From assembly GCA_020859685.1 (NCBI GenBank), contig JAJBVT010000033.1, positions 41,555 to 105,554 of the forward strand: a stretch of DNA of 64,000 nt. The letters are read 5' to 3'. A program made the position numbers and the translations under genes. Below the pieces are notes generated by a model, which saw only the letters and a program-made list of their open reading frames with translations, searched no databases and was not told where the DNA came from. Below are positions 53,144-61,237 of the stretch, in pieces. Origin of the DNA: Rikenellaceae bacterium. GTDB taxonomy: Bacteria > Bacteroidota > Bacteroidia > Bacteroidales > Rikenellaceae. Numbering within the stretch: position 1 is the stretch's first letter; every line of letters begins with the position of its first letter.

Positions 53144-53773
53144 ATGGTTAAAGAGAAAAAACGGATACTCGGTATCGACCCGGGCACCAACTATACCGGT
53201 TACGGCATCCTGGACACCGGTGGCCGCGCACCCGAGTGCGTGGTACTGGGATACGTCGAACTGGTAAAACTCACCGACCCCTACCAAAAGCTCCGCAGAA
53301 TATATGAGGGGGTGGCCGCCCTGATAGAGCAATATAAGCCGGACGAGGCCGCCTTCGAATCGCCGTTTTTCGGGGAGAACGTGCAGAGTATGCTCAAGCT
53401 CGGGCGGGCGCAGGGGGTGGCAATGGCCGCCGCGCTGAACCACGGACTCCCGGTATTCGAGTATGCTCCCCGGCGCATCAAGCAGGCCATTACCGGGCAG
53501 GGTGCGGCCGGTAAGGAGCAGGTTGCGGCGATGCTCAAAACGCTGTTGAAAGTCGATTACACCATCCATAAACTCGACGCTACGGACGGCCTTGCCGTGG
53601 CGCTGTGTCATTACTACGAAAGTTCGTCTCCGATTAACCGGTTGATAGCTGCCGAAGGCGCGGGTACCGGACCGGCACAGGCCCTTAAATCCGCCATGTC
53701 GGGCAGGAGCCGTACCCCGTCGTGGGAGCAGTTCATGGCCCGCAACCCGGAAAGAGAGATAAAAAAGAAATAA
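53144..53773 (+). CDS. ruvC: Holliday junction resolvase RuvC
   Basis: 209 residues. Starts ILGIDPGTNYTGYGIL with the first catalytic Asp, then AAFESPFFGENVQSMLKLGRAQGV and KQAITGQGAAGKEQV, and HKLDATDGLAVALCHY with the final Asp pair. Cleaves four-way DNA junctions with RuvAB. The last 35 residues extend beyond the usual core and look disordered. Separate from lpxD by 57 bases. Confidence 0.96.
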   Translation: MVKEKKRILGIDPGTNYTGYGILDTGGRAPECVVLGYVELVKLTDPYQKLRRIYEGVAALIEQYKPDEAAFESPFFGENVQSMLKLGRAQGVAMAAALNHGLPVFEYAPRRIKQAITGQGAAGKEQVAAMLKTLLKVDYTIHKLDATDGLAVALCHYYESSSPINRLIAAEGAGTGPAQALKSAMSGRSRTPSWEQFMARNPEREIKKK

Positions 53774-54084
53774 CGGCCGCAGGAAATCCACCACTGGCCC
53801 TATCCCATAAACTCCTGTATATATAAGCGGCGGATATTATCCCGCGTCCCCTCCGGCAGTGAGGGAGCCGGTGGTTGAAGGATAAATCTCCCGCAAATAA
53901 TAGCACACCCTGCCGCAGAATCCAATTACATGAAGTATCCTTAGCCCGGTTGCTTGGATGAAAATTTACTGGTTGTATCTGTTTCAACTTCCTTGCGGCT
54001 GACGCGTGTTATTTGCTTAATAGAGTAACATCCAGTTACCCGAAGGAAGGACCTTTTGTGCAAATTGTGTGTACACCAAAATAA
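53774..54084 (+). other. intergenic stretch, nothing seen
   Basis: No coding frame, promoter or repeat recognised between ruvC and the terminator-like hairpin. Confidence 0.5.
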
Positions 54085-54114
54085 AAGGAGTTACGACCTA
54101 AGCCGTAACTCCTT
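54085..54114 (-). terminator. second terminator-like hairpin downstream of tRNA-Arg(ACG)
   Basis: AAGGAGTTACG (54085-54095) and CGTAACTCCTT (54104-54114). Minus strand continues TTATTTTGG. Confidence 0.5.
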
Positions 54115-54186
54115 CACTTAACATTTATTCCTCGTCTGAACGCCAGCCGCCATTCGGGTGACTACGGCTGCCTCGTCAGTGACCAC

Positions 54187-54218
54187 AAGAAAAGGGAGAA
54201 GCGGTGCTTCTCCCTTTT
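54187..54218 (-). terminator. terminator of tRNA-Arg(ACG)
   Basis: AAAAGGGAGAAGC (54190-54202) and GCTTCTCCCTTTT (54206-54218), 3-base loop, T-rich on the minus strand. Confidence 0.85.
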
Positions 54219-54222
54219 CTAG

Positions 54223-54296
54223 TGATTCCGACAGGACTCAAACCTGTAACCTTCTGATCCGTAGTCAGATGCTCTATTCAATTAAGCTACGGAACC
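54223..54296 (-). tRNA. tRNA-Arg (anticodon ACG)
   Basis: Cloverleaf on the minus strand: acceptor GGTTCCG/CGGAATC, anticodon stem TCTGA/TCAGA with loop CTACGGA, T arm ACAGG-TTTGAGT-CCTGT, discriminator A, CCA not encoded. Reads CGN codons through inosine. Perfect promoter at 54309-54339 and terminator at 54187. Confidence 0.95.
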
Positions 54297-54308
54297 GTTT
54301 TGTGGTTG

Positions 54309-54339
54309 CAAATATAATGTTTTTTAACTTCCGGGCAAA
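54309..54339 (-). promoter_or_regulatory. promoter of tRNA-Arg(ACG)
   Basis: Minus strand TTTG (54336-54339), 19 bases, TATATTTG (54309-54316): exact consensus. Confidence 0.88.
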
Positions 54340-54586
54340 AATAATTCCACAGTAATTTATATTCCATCATAAATTATCTTCCTGCAACTTATCGCGCGGC
54401 CTAATTCAGAATAAACCCGTGCTACCCGAAATCCCCCGTAATTACCCTTTCCCATATAACACCGAATACACAATCAAACCTCTGTCCTCACCCTATACTT
54501 AAAATCGATCTCCCCGCTTCACCCACACCACCAAATCCCGTAAATCATCCTTCGCCCGAACAACCCCTTAACGCCCGGTACCGCCG

Positions 54587-55435
54587 TTACCCTGCCTCAC
54601 CGCCTGCCTCGCGGCGGTACCGGCCCGGGGTCTTGCCGGTCTGCCGCTTGAAAAGGCGGTTGAAATACGATATATTGTCGAGCGACAGTTCCAGTGCTAC
54701 CTCGCGTATCGAAAGGTCCGTGGTAACCAGCAGTAATTGGGCCCTCTCTATCTTCTTGATATGAATGTACTCCAGCGGGGTCATACCCGTGTGTCGGCGG
54801 AACAGGCGGATAAAGTGGTCGGTGGTAATATAAGCCGACCGGGCCAGCGCGGCCACCGATATCTCCGCATCCACATGCTCGTGAATATAGCGGAGGGTCT
54901 GCTTCACCCGCGCGTCGCCGCGGGCCGGTTTACTGCCGGCCGCCGCCATAAACCGCGACATCAATACCCGCAGGATACCCTGCGTCTCCAGTATCACCCC
55001 GGGCGGCATCTTCTTGCTGTGGGCCACGTTTCCCCGGAACGAAGAGAGATTGTCGTAATTTCCCGGGTCGATATCCTGCAATTGCCGCCCCGGATTGATT
55101 TCCAGCAGCCGCCGGAGCTGGTCCACGTCGGCGGGTAGTGCGGCGGCCTCGACCGGGAAGTCGTATTTATCGAACACGGACTCCCGGCCCGGCTCCTCGT
55201 CGTAGAAATGTATATAATAGAGCGCGAACCTGCCGTCCGACCGGTCGTCGTGCAGAGTGAAGGGCGGGGTCAGGTAGAGGCGCCCCGGCCGCAAGGGGTA
55301 CCGCACGCCGGAGAAGGAGGTCTCGGCACAGCCCTCCACCACGTAATATATCCGTGCGAAGGGGCTTTGCACCCCCGTCCAGTTCCATGCCGCATCGGGC
55401 TCGACATATCCTGCGTTTACAAGTATCAGCTCCAT
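54587..55435 (-). CDS. AraC-family regulator of the fucose locus
   Basis: 282 residues. Cupin sensing domain (about 15-150) of the sugar-binding AraC type (YYVVEGCAETSFSGVRYPLRPGRLYLTPPFTLH) and a C-terminal double HTH (about 180-278) with AALARSAYITTDHFIRLFRRHTGMTPLEYI and IREVALELSLDNISYFNRLFKRQTGKTPGRYR. It is divergent from fucI with 330 bases between, so it most likely controls fucose genes. Effector not proven; L-fucose or its product is the natural guess. Confidence 0.92.
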   Translation of the reverse strand: MELILVNAGYVEPDAAWNWTGVQSPFARIYYVVEGCAETSFSGVRYPLRPGRLYLTPPFTLHDDRSDGRFALYYIHFYDEEPGRESVFDKYDFPVEAAALPADVDQLRRLLEINPGRQLQDIDPGNYDNLSSFRGNVAHSKKMPPGVILETQGILRVLMSRFMAAAGSKPARGDARVKQTLRYIHEHVDAEISVAALARSAYITTDHFIRLFRRHTGMTPLEYIHIKKIERAQLLLVTTDLSIREVALELSLDNISYFNRLFKRQTGKTPGRYRREAGGEAG

Positions 55436-55765
55436 AATATTCGCTTGCGGACGGGTGAATACTTTCCGCGTGTGCCGGTAATTTAACCGGCCCGCGGGGT
55501 AGGAAAACTACCGTCGGCCGTGCCGGTATTCAGCCGGACATCGGATGCGACGGCTATTCCGGGCCGCCGCTCGGCTATCCGCCCGGACATCTACCGGATA
55601 TCCGCCCAACCATATTGCGCACCCCAAAATTAACGTATAATGTCGAAATCGTGCTATTCGTTGTCGTAATTGTGAAATTAAAACCATGCGGGGTTACATA
55701 TATTTGTAAACGACCGCACCGGATGCTTCCGGCACCGGGCAGTCCAACCTAAAACACGCCTTGAA
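55436..55765. promoter_or_regulatory. divergent regulatory region between araC-type gene and fucI
   Basis: GC-rich left part, AT-rich right part (55625-55705). Holds the fucI -7 box and TGTCG at 55641 and 55662 (21 bp apart), a possible AraC half-site pair. Confidence 0.4.
55698..55705 (+). promoter_or_regulatory. -7 box of fucI
   Basis: TATATTTG, 60 bases before the ATG at 55766. No strong -33 box, as usual for an activated promoter. Confidence 0.6.
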
Positions 55766-57556
55766 ATGTCACAACAGAGATTCAGGGGCGAATGGCCGAA
55801 GATAGGTATCCGCCCGACAATAGACGGCCGTATGAACGGCGTCCGCGAAAGCCTCGAAGACCAGACCATGAATATGGCCCGAAGTGTCGTCGAACTTCTC
55901 ACCCGCAGCATAAGATATCCCGACGGGACACCCGTACAGTGCGTCATAGCCGATTCCACTATCGGACGCGTTGCCGAGAGCGCCGCCTGCGCCGATAAGT
56001 TCCGGCGCGAGAACATGGGTGTGACCATCACCGTCACACCCTGTTGGTGCTACGGCAGCGAGACGATGGATATGGAGCGCGACACGGTGAAGGCCGTATG
56101 GGGCTTCAACGGGACCGAACGTCCCAGAGCGGTGTACCTTGCCGCCGTGCTGGCAGCCCATACGCAGAAGGGACTTCCGGCGTTCGGCATCTACGGCCGC
56201 GACGTGCAGGATATGAGCGATACGGCTATTCCGGCCGATGTGGAGGCTAAACTGCTCCGCTTCTCGCGCGCGGCTCTTTCGGTGGCCATTATGAAGGGCA
56301 AATCGTATCTGTCGATAGGGGCTGTCTGCATGGGCATTGCAGGCTCGATAGTGAGTACCGATTTCTTCGAGGACTACCTCGGGATGCGCTGCGAGGGCAT
56401 CGACGAAGTAGAGATTATCCGCCGCATGAGCGAGGGCATCTACGACAAGGAGGAGTTCGAACGGGCGATTGCATGGGCAAGGGCCAATTGCCGCGAGGGC
56501 GAGGATGTATGCAACCGTCCGGACCTGCAAAAAGAGCGGGCCGGTAAGGACGCCGACTGGGAATTTGTCGTTAAAATGGCGCTTATCGTCCGCGACCTGA
56601 TGCAGGGCAACCCTAAGCTCCACGAGATGGGGTTCGGCGAGGAATCGCTGGGCCACAACGCGCTGGCGGCCGGGTTCCAGGGCCAGCGACAGTGGACCGA
56701 CTTCTATCCCAACGGCGATTTCGCCGAGGCCATCCTCAACTCCTCGTTCGACTGGAACGGCCGCCGCGCCCCCTACATACTGGCCACGGAGAACGACGCC
56801 CTTAACGGCGCGGCGATGCTCTTCGGCCACCTGCTGACCAATACCGCCTCCATATTCGCCGACGTGCGGACCTACTGGAGCCCGCAGGCCGTGGAGCGCG
56901 TCACGGGCAAAAAACTCACCGGGCATGCCGCGGGCGGGATTATCCACCTTATTAATTCCGGCGCCGCATCGCTCGACGGCAGCGGCATGCAGAGCGATAA
57001 GGACGGCAACCCGGTAATGAAACCCTTCTGGGATATCGATGATACCGAGGCGCAGGCATGTCTCGACGCTACCACCTGGGTACCTGCCAACCGCGAATAT
57101 TTCCGGGGGGGCGGTTTCTCGTCCAAATTCCTTACCCGGGGCGGAATGCCCTGCACGATGGTGCGGCTCAATCTGGTGAAGAACCTCGGCCCGGTATTGC
57201 AGATAGCGGAAGGATGGACGGTGGATATCGACCCGGAAGCCCATAAGATACTCGACGACCGGACCGACAAGGGATGGCCCACCACATGGTTCGCCCCGAG
57301 GCTCGACAGTACCGACAACTTCCGCGACGTCTACTCCGTGATGAATAACTGGGGAGCCAACCACGGTTCGATAAACTACGGCCACATCGGCGCCGACCTT
57401 ATCACGCTGGCTTCGATGCTCCGCATTCCGGTGAGCATGCACAACGTTCCGGAGCAGAGTATCTTCCGCCCGTCGGCATGGGGCGCCTTCGGGATGGACA
57501 AGGAGGGCTCGGATTACCGCGCCTGCGCGGCTTACGGTCCACTGTATAAGAAGTAG
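55766..57556 (+). CDS. fucI: L-fucose isomerase
   Basis: 596 residues, as in E. coli FucI (about 590). Starts [30 protein letters not shown] and carries the metal-ligand regions ([46 protein letters not shown]). Mn2+-dependent conversion of L-fucose to L-fuculose, also D-arabinose to ribulose. Followed two bases later by the mutarotase gene. fucK and fucA are not in the window. Confidence 0.96.
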   Translation: MSQQRFRGEWPKIGIRPTIDGRMNGVRESLEDQTMNMARSVVELLTRSIRYPDGTPVQCVIADSTIGRVAESAACADKFRRENMGVTITVTPCWCYGSETMDMERDTVKAVWGFNGTERPRAVYLAAVLAAHTQKGLPAFGIYGRDVQDMSDTAIPADVEAKLLRFSRAALSVAIMKGKSYLSIGAVCMGIAGSIVSTDFFEDYLGMRCEGIDEVEIIRRMSEGIYDKEEFERAIAWARANCREGEDVCNRPDLQKERAGKDADWEFVVKMALIVRDLMQGNPKLHEMGFGEESLGHNALAAGFQGQRQWTDFYPNGDFAEAILNSSFDWNGRRAPYILATENDALNGAAMLFGHLLTNTASIFADVRTYWSPQAVERVTGKKLTGHAAGGIIHLINSGAASLDGSGMQSDKDGNPVMKPFWDIDDTEAQACLDATTWVPANREYFRGGGFSSKFLTRGGMPCTMVRLNLVKNLGPVLQIAEGWTVDIDPEAHKILDDRTDKGWPTTWFAPRLDSTDNFRDVYSVMNNWGANHGSINYGHIGADLITLASMLRIPVSMHNVPEQSIFRPSAWGAFGMDKEGSDYRACAAYGPLYKK

Positions 57557-57558
57557 TT

Positions 57559-57966
57559 ATGACCACACTACTCAAAGAAGGTTACCCGAAGCGACCGGCG
57601 AAAGGGCGCAGGCGTTTCTGCCAGCTGCTCCGGCTGGAGCCGGAGACACTCGACGAGTACCGCCACTGGCACGACAGCCGCCATATATGGCCCGAGATAC
57701 CGGCGGGCATCCGCCGGGCCGGTATCCTCGATATGGAGATTTACCTCCACGGCACCACGGCGGTAATGATACTCGAGACCCCGGAGGATTTCGACTGGGA
57801 CGAGAGTTTCGGCCGGCTGGCCGGGTACGAGCGGCAGGCCGAGTGGGAGGATTTCGTGGCCCGTTTCCAGCGCACCGGCGGCGGACGCCGTTCGGACGAG
57901 AAGTGGCAGCTTGCCGAGAGGATTTTCTCGCTCGAGGATGCCCTCGACGCGGCAGAAGGTAAGTGA
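57559..57966 (+). CDS. L-rhamnose mutarotase family protein (sugar mutarotase)
   Basis: 135 residues of the RhaM-like fold: FCQLLRLEPETLDEYRHWHDSRHIWPEIPAGIRRAGILDMEIYLHGTT, with the His in EYRHWH/RHIWPEI and a Tyr/Trp-rich second half. It speeds anomer exchange of a 6-deoxy sugar. It begins two bases after fucI, so it is fucose- rather than rhamnose-related here, although the family name is RhaM. FucU-type mutarotases are a different family. Confidence 0.88.
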   Translation: MTTLLKEGYPKRPAKGRRRFCQLLRLEPETLDEYRHWHDSRHIWPEIPAGIRRAGILDMEIYLHGTTAVMILETPEDFDWDESFGRLAGYERQAEWEDFVARFQRTGGGRRSDEKWQLAERIFSLEDALDAAEGK

Positions 57967-58367
57967 TTCGGCTTGCGGTCTGTCGGATGGACTTCAGAAA
58001 GCGGGGCCTACCGGGAACTACCCGAAAGGTTCAGGAGGCCCCGGAAAGGCCGGAACGCCGAAGGACCGGATAAACCGGAATACCCGTAGGTAAGATTGTC
58101 CCGAAAATGCGCCGAAACCGTAAAGTCCGGAACGCCGAAAGACCCGGGTAAACCGGTACTACCCCGGGAGACGTGTTGCCGAAGATAAAGATCCGGATTA
58201 ACAGGAAAGTCCGGAATACTCGCAATGGCGCCACGATACCCGTACTGCTCCTGTTGCCCGCCGCCGGTAGTAATACCGGAAAACAGCTTAATAAGCCGCA
58301 GAGTTGCAAACCGGCCCGTATAATATTAACTTAGACCCTGACCTGACTAAACCTAATCCGAAAACCG
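57967..58367 (+). other. spacer with imperfect repeats between mutarotase and fucP
   Basis: No gene. A unit reading CCGGAACGCCGAA(A/G)GACC then TAAACCGG and TACCC occurs at 58050-58086 and again at 58128-58167. A separate fucP promoter lies at 58303-58334. Confidence 0.55.
58303..58334 (+). promoter_or_regulatory. promoter of fucP
   Basis: GTTG (58303-58306), 20 bases, TAACTTAG (58327-58334). Same layout as the tRNA-Arg(CCT) promoter. It suggests fucP can be transcribed apart from fucI. Confidence 0.5.
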
Positions 58368-59681
58368 ATGCCTGACAGGAATCGATCCATTTTCCGCAGC
58401 GGGGGTGTAAACTACCTCGTACCATTTATCCTTATTACGGCATGTTTCGCGCTGTGGGGCTTTGCCAACGATATTACCAACCCCATGGTGAAGGCCTTCT
58501 CCAAGATATTCCGCATGAGCGTCACCGAGGGTGCGCTGGTGCAGGTTGCCTTCTACGGGGGTTACTTCGCAATGGCGTTCCCTGCGGCTATTTTTATACG
58601 CAGATATTCCTACAAGGCGGGCATCATGCTCGGGCTGGGGTTATACGCGGTAGGGGCGTTTATGTTCCTGCCCGCCAAGATGATCGGGAGCTACTACCCG
58701 TTCCTGATAGCCTATTTCATCCTGACGTGCGGCCTTTCGTTCCTCGAGACGAGCGCCAACCCCTATATCCTGAGCATGGGAGACGAGGAGACCTCCACCC
58801 GGCGGCTCAATTTCGCCCAGTCGTTCAACCCGATGGGTTCTCTGGCCGGAATGTGGGTGGCTATGAACTTTATACAGGCCAAGTTAAGCCCGTTGGACAC
58901 GGGCGAGCGGGCCATGCTGAGCGACGCGGAGTTCGAAGCCGTGAAGCAGGCCGATCTGGGTGTGCTTATAACCCCGTACCTCGTAATCGGGTGCGTGATA
59001 GTGGGGATGCTCCTGCTGATTCGCTTCACCCCGATGCCCCGCAATCAGGACCGGTCGCACAGCATCGACTTCGTACCCACCCTGAAGCGGATATTTTCCA
59101 TGAAACATTACCGTGAGGGGGTCGTAGCCCAGTTCTTCTACGTAGGGGTACAGATAATGTGCTGGACCTTTATAATCCAGTACGGCACCCGTATATTCAT
59201 GGAGCAGGGAATGACCGAGAAGGCAGCCGAGGTGCTCTCGCAGAGGTACAATATCGTGGCTATGATAATTTTTTGCAGCAGCCGTTTTATTTGCACCTTC
59301 CTGCTTAAATACCTCAATCCGGGCAGGTTGCTTATGATTATGGCCATCGCGGGCGGCGCGTTTACCGTAGGGGTAATAGCTTTCCAGAATGTATACGGGA
59401 TGTATTGCCTTGTGGCCGTGTCGGCCTGTATGTCGCTGATGTTCCCCACCATCTACGGCATAGCACTGAAAGGGCTCGGCGAGGATGCAAAGTTCGGGGC
59501 GGCGAGGCTGATTATGGCTATTCTCGGGGGTTCGATACTCCCCCCGATGCAGGCTTCGATAATCGACATGGGGACCCTGTTCAATATGCCCGCGGTGAAC
59601 GTCTCGTTCATCCTGCCGCTCTTATGTTTCGTGGTAGTGGCCCTTTACGGCTTCCGGTCCTTTACCCGGCAGGCCGCATAG
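58368..59681 (+). CDS. fucP: L-fucose:H+ symporter (MFS)
   Basis: 437 residues with about 12 membrane helices. Fucose-permease hallmarks: NYLVPFILITACFALWGFANDITNPMVKAF at the start, QVAFYGGYFAMAFPA with the helix-4-like Asn/Gln/Glu groups, and GLSFLETSANPYILSMG. Takes up L-fucose with protons across the inner membrane. Last gene of the fuc cluster in this window; it has its own promoter. REP-like elements follow. Confidence 0.94.
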   Translation: MPDRNRSIFRSGGVNYLVPFILITACFALWGFANDITNPMVKAFSKIFRMSVTEGALVQVAFYGGYFAMAFPAAIFIRRYSYKAGIMLGLGLYAVGAFMFLPAKMIGSYYPFLIAYFILTCGLSFLETSANPYILSMGDEETSTRRLNFAQSFNPMGSLAGMWVAMNFIQAKLSPLDTGERAMLSDAEFEAVKQADLGVLITPYLVIGCVIVGMLLLIRFTPMPRNQDRSHSIDFVPTLKRIFSMKHYREGVVAQFFYVGVQIMCWTFIIQYGTRIFMEQGMTEKAAEVLSQRYNIVAMIIFCSSRFICTFLLKYLNPGRLLMIMAIAGGAFTVGVIAFQNVYGMYCLVAVSACMSLMFPTIYGIALKGLGEDAKFGAARLIMAILGGSILPPMQASIIDMGTLFNMPAVNVSFILPLLCFVVVALYGFRSFTRQAA

Positions 59682-59723
59682 GTTATCCGGCCGCACGGCG
59701 ACATAAATTCCAGGCGTCAGGTA

Positions 59724-59760
59724 TGTCATCCTGAGGAACGCCAGTGACGAAGGATCTTCC
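59724..59760. repeat. REP-like element, long type
   Basis: TGTCATCCTGAGGAACGCC then AGTGACGAAGGATCTTCCG; matches 27649-27686. Confidence 0.8.
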
Positions 59761-59784
59761 GTTTATTGCGCAAAAATAATATGC

Positions 59785-59811
59785 AGATTCTTCGCTACGC
59801 TCACAATGACA
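59785..59811. repeat. REP-like element, short type
   Basis: AGATTCTTCGCTACGCTC then ACAATGACA; matches 4632 and 27608. It lies 24 bases after a long-type copy. Confidence 0.75.
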
Positions 59812-59944
59812 TATTTAATAACGTCATCCTTATAAGTAAAAAAGAAGAATGATAGCCGTAAGCCTCGTCTTAAGGCCGGGGGACGAGGAGGTCATTGCGA
59901 AGGGATAACATACGTCGTCTTGTATCCGGGTAGGCAAAAATCTT

Positions 59945-60181
59945 TCACTTATTCGTTTCCACCTTGAACGTCACCGTAACGTTTATATTTATATCGGTAG
60001 GAAGTTCATCACCGGTCCGGACATGATTTCCCTCACCGGTAAGGAGCCATGATTTACTTATCTTCGGGAAATATTCCACGATTCTCTCCGCAAGCTGCCT
60101 GCTGATACCGTTGTTTCCTCGCTTTATCTGGTAGAGGTTCTCCCCTCTTTTTAGCCCAATACTTTGAGCGAATCCCGCCAC
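59945..60181 (-). CDS. small HTH (phage-repressor-like) protein with broken N-terminus
   Basis: 78 residues as called, from a GTG at 60181. The visible AQSIGLKRGENLYQIKRGNNGISRQLAERIV, then KSWLLTGEGN, is the HTH/Bacteroidetes repressor-like pattern. Upstream the same frame reads LPEWERIEQVIKQTGATSV, which is the expected first helix, but an ATG at 60250 is followed by a TAA at 60239-60241. So either the gene is a pseudogene, translation starts at a non-ATG codon, or there is a sequencing error. It lies 19 bases after the calycin-like lipoprotein gene. Confidence 0.6.
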   Translation of the reverse strand: MAGFAQSIGLKRGENLYQIKRGNNGISRQLAERIVEYFPKISKSWLLTGEGNHVRTGDELPTDININVTVTFKVETNK

Positions 60182-60268
60182 CGAAGTCGCACCGGTTTGC
60201 TTTATTACCTGCTCTATCCGTTCCCATTCCGGAAGAGTTTAATTTTCCATTGGTTAAGATTTTCGGGT

Positions 60269-61222
60269 TTACTCCTGGTCCGATACCAGGCCGTCGTAGG
60301 CGGCGGGTGTGGTGCCGCATATCATCGAGAATCGGAGATGTTCTCCCTCGATAATTCCCTCGAGGTCGGAAACGATATACTTATCTTCGACCTCTTCATC
60401 CCGAGCGACGGGTATGATACCGTCGCCGGTGAGAATATAAGTTCCCTCGTCGTTTATGGCGCAGGCTATTCCGCCTATTTCTATATCCATTCTCGGCATT
60501 CCACCGGCGGGTAGACCGGGAGTAAAGGTAGCGTTGTAAAGAACCATCTTGCCAATCCCGTAATCATCGAAGGTAAGTCCCACCATAATAGGGTCGTCTA
60601 TTATTCCCCTGCTTCCTTCCACCGTAAACACCCCCTCGTAAACGGCATCGGAAGGAGGCGTTATCGGTTCGGGCGCCGGTTCGGTAAACTCCTCACCCTC
60701 GTCGCCGTAGGTGCCCGAGGCGGGGTCAAAAGCGTCGGCGGTATACTCCACCGGGTAACTGCCGAACATCGACGAGAGTTTCACCGACCCTGCCTCGGCC
60801 GTCACCGTCAGCCCGGTCAGTGTATACTCCGGCATCTCGGGCCACTGACCGCCCAACTCGTACCGGGGAACAATTCCGTCGCCCGTAATCCGGTACCCGG
60901 AATCGGTCACCGTCACATCCGCGCCGTTTATCACTATGTCGAGCCGCACGGGCATATTGCCCGCGAACCGGGCGTTGTACATCACGATATTGCACCGTGT
61001 GCGCTCGTCGTTGAATACCAGCTTCACCACCAGGTCCTCTTCCGAATAGGCGGAGCCGTCCGACTGCCCGCCGACTGTAATACTTCCCTGATAGAACCAG
61101 ACGGAAGCGTCGGCCTCGTTCTCGTAAGGCGGCGGTAGTTCGACGCCGTTATCGTCGTCGCAGGCGGTCAACAGAATGCCGCAGAGGGCGAAAGCGGTAA
61201 ATAATGTCCGTAAATTTTTCAT
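60269..61222 (-). CDS. calycin-like lipoprotein with two repeat domains
   Basis: 317 residues. Signal peptide with lipobox LTAC (C20; LLTACDDDN). Two similar domains, about 40-165 and 195-310, each a calycin-like beta barrel: VVKLVFNDERTRCNIVMYNARF and MVGLTFDDYGIGKMVLYNATF, then YRITGDGIVPR and YILTGDGIIPV. Acidic residues after the Cys suggest surface export. It starts 15 bp after a TonB receptor gene on the same strand, so it could be its partner lipoprotein in place of SusD. Confidence 0.85.
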   Translation of the reverse strand: MKNLRTLFTAFALCGILLTACDDDNGVELPPPYENEADASVWFYQGSITVGGQSDGSAYSEEDLVVKLVFNDERTRCNIVMYNARFAGNMPVRLDIVINGADVTVTDSGYRITGDGIVPRYELGGQWPEMPEYTLTGLTVTAEAGSVKLSSMFGSYPVEYTADAFDPASGTYGDEGEEFTEPAPEPITPPSDAVYEGVFTVEGSRGIIDDPIMVGLTFDDYGIGKMVLYNATFTPGLPAGGMPRMDIEIGGIACAINDEGTYILTGDGIIPVARDEEVEDKYIVSDLEGIIEGEHLRFSMICGTTPAAYDGLVSDQE

Positions 61223-61237
61223 ATCTCAAAGGTTCGT

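Noticed and set aside
52016..53794. 592-codon minus-strand frame
   Set aside because: Antisense to lpxD and ruvC, both certain; no domain in the frame.
55769..57442. 557-codon minus-strand frame
   Set aside because: Antisense to fucI; His/Val/Ala/Arg-rich shadow in high-GC DNA.
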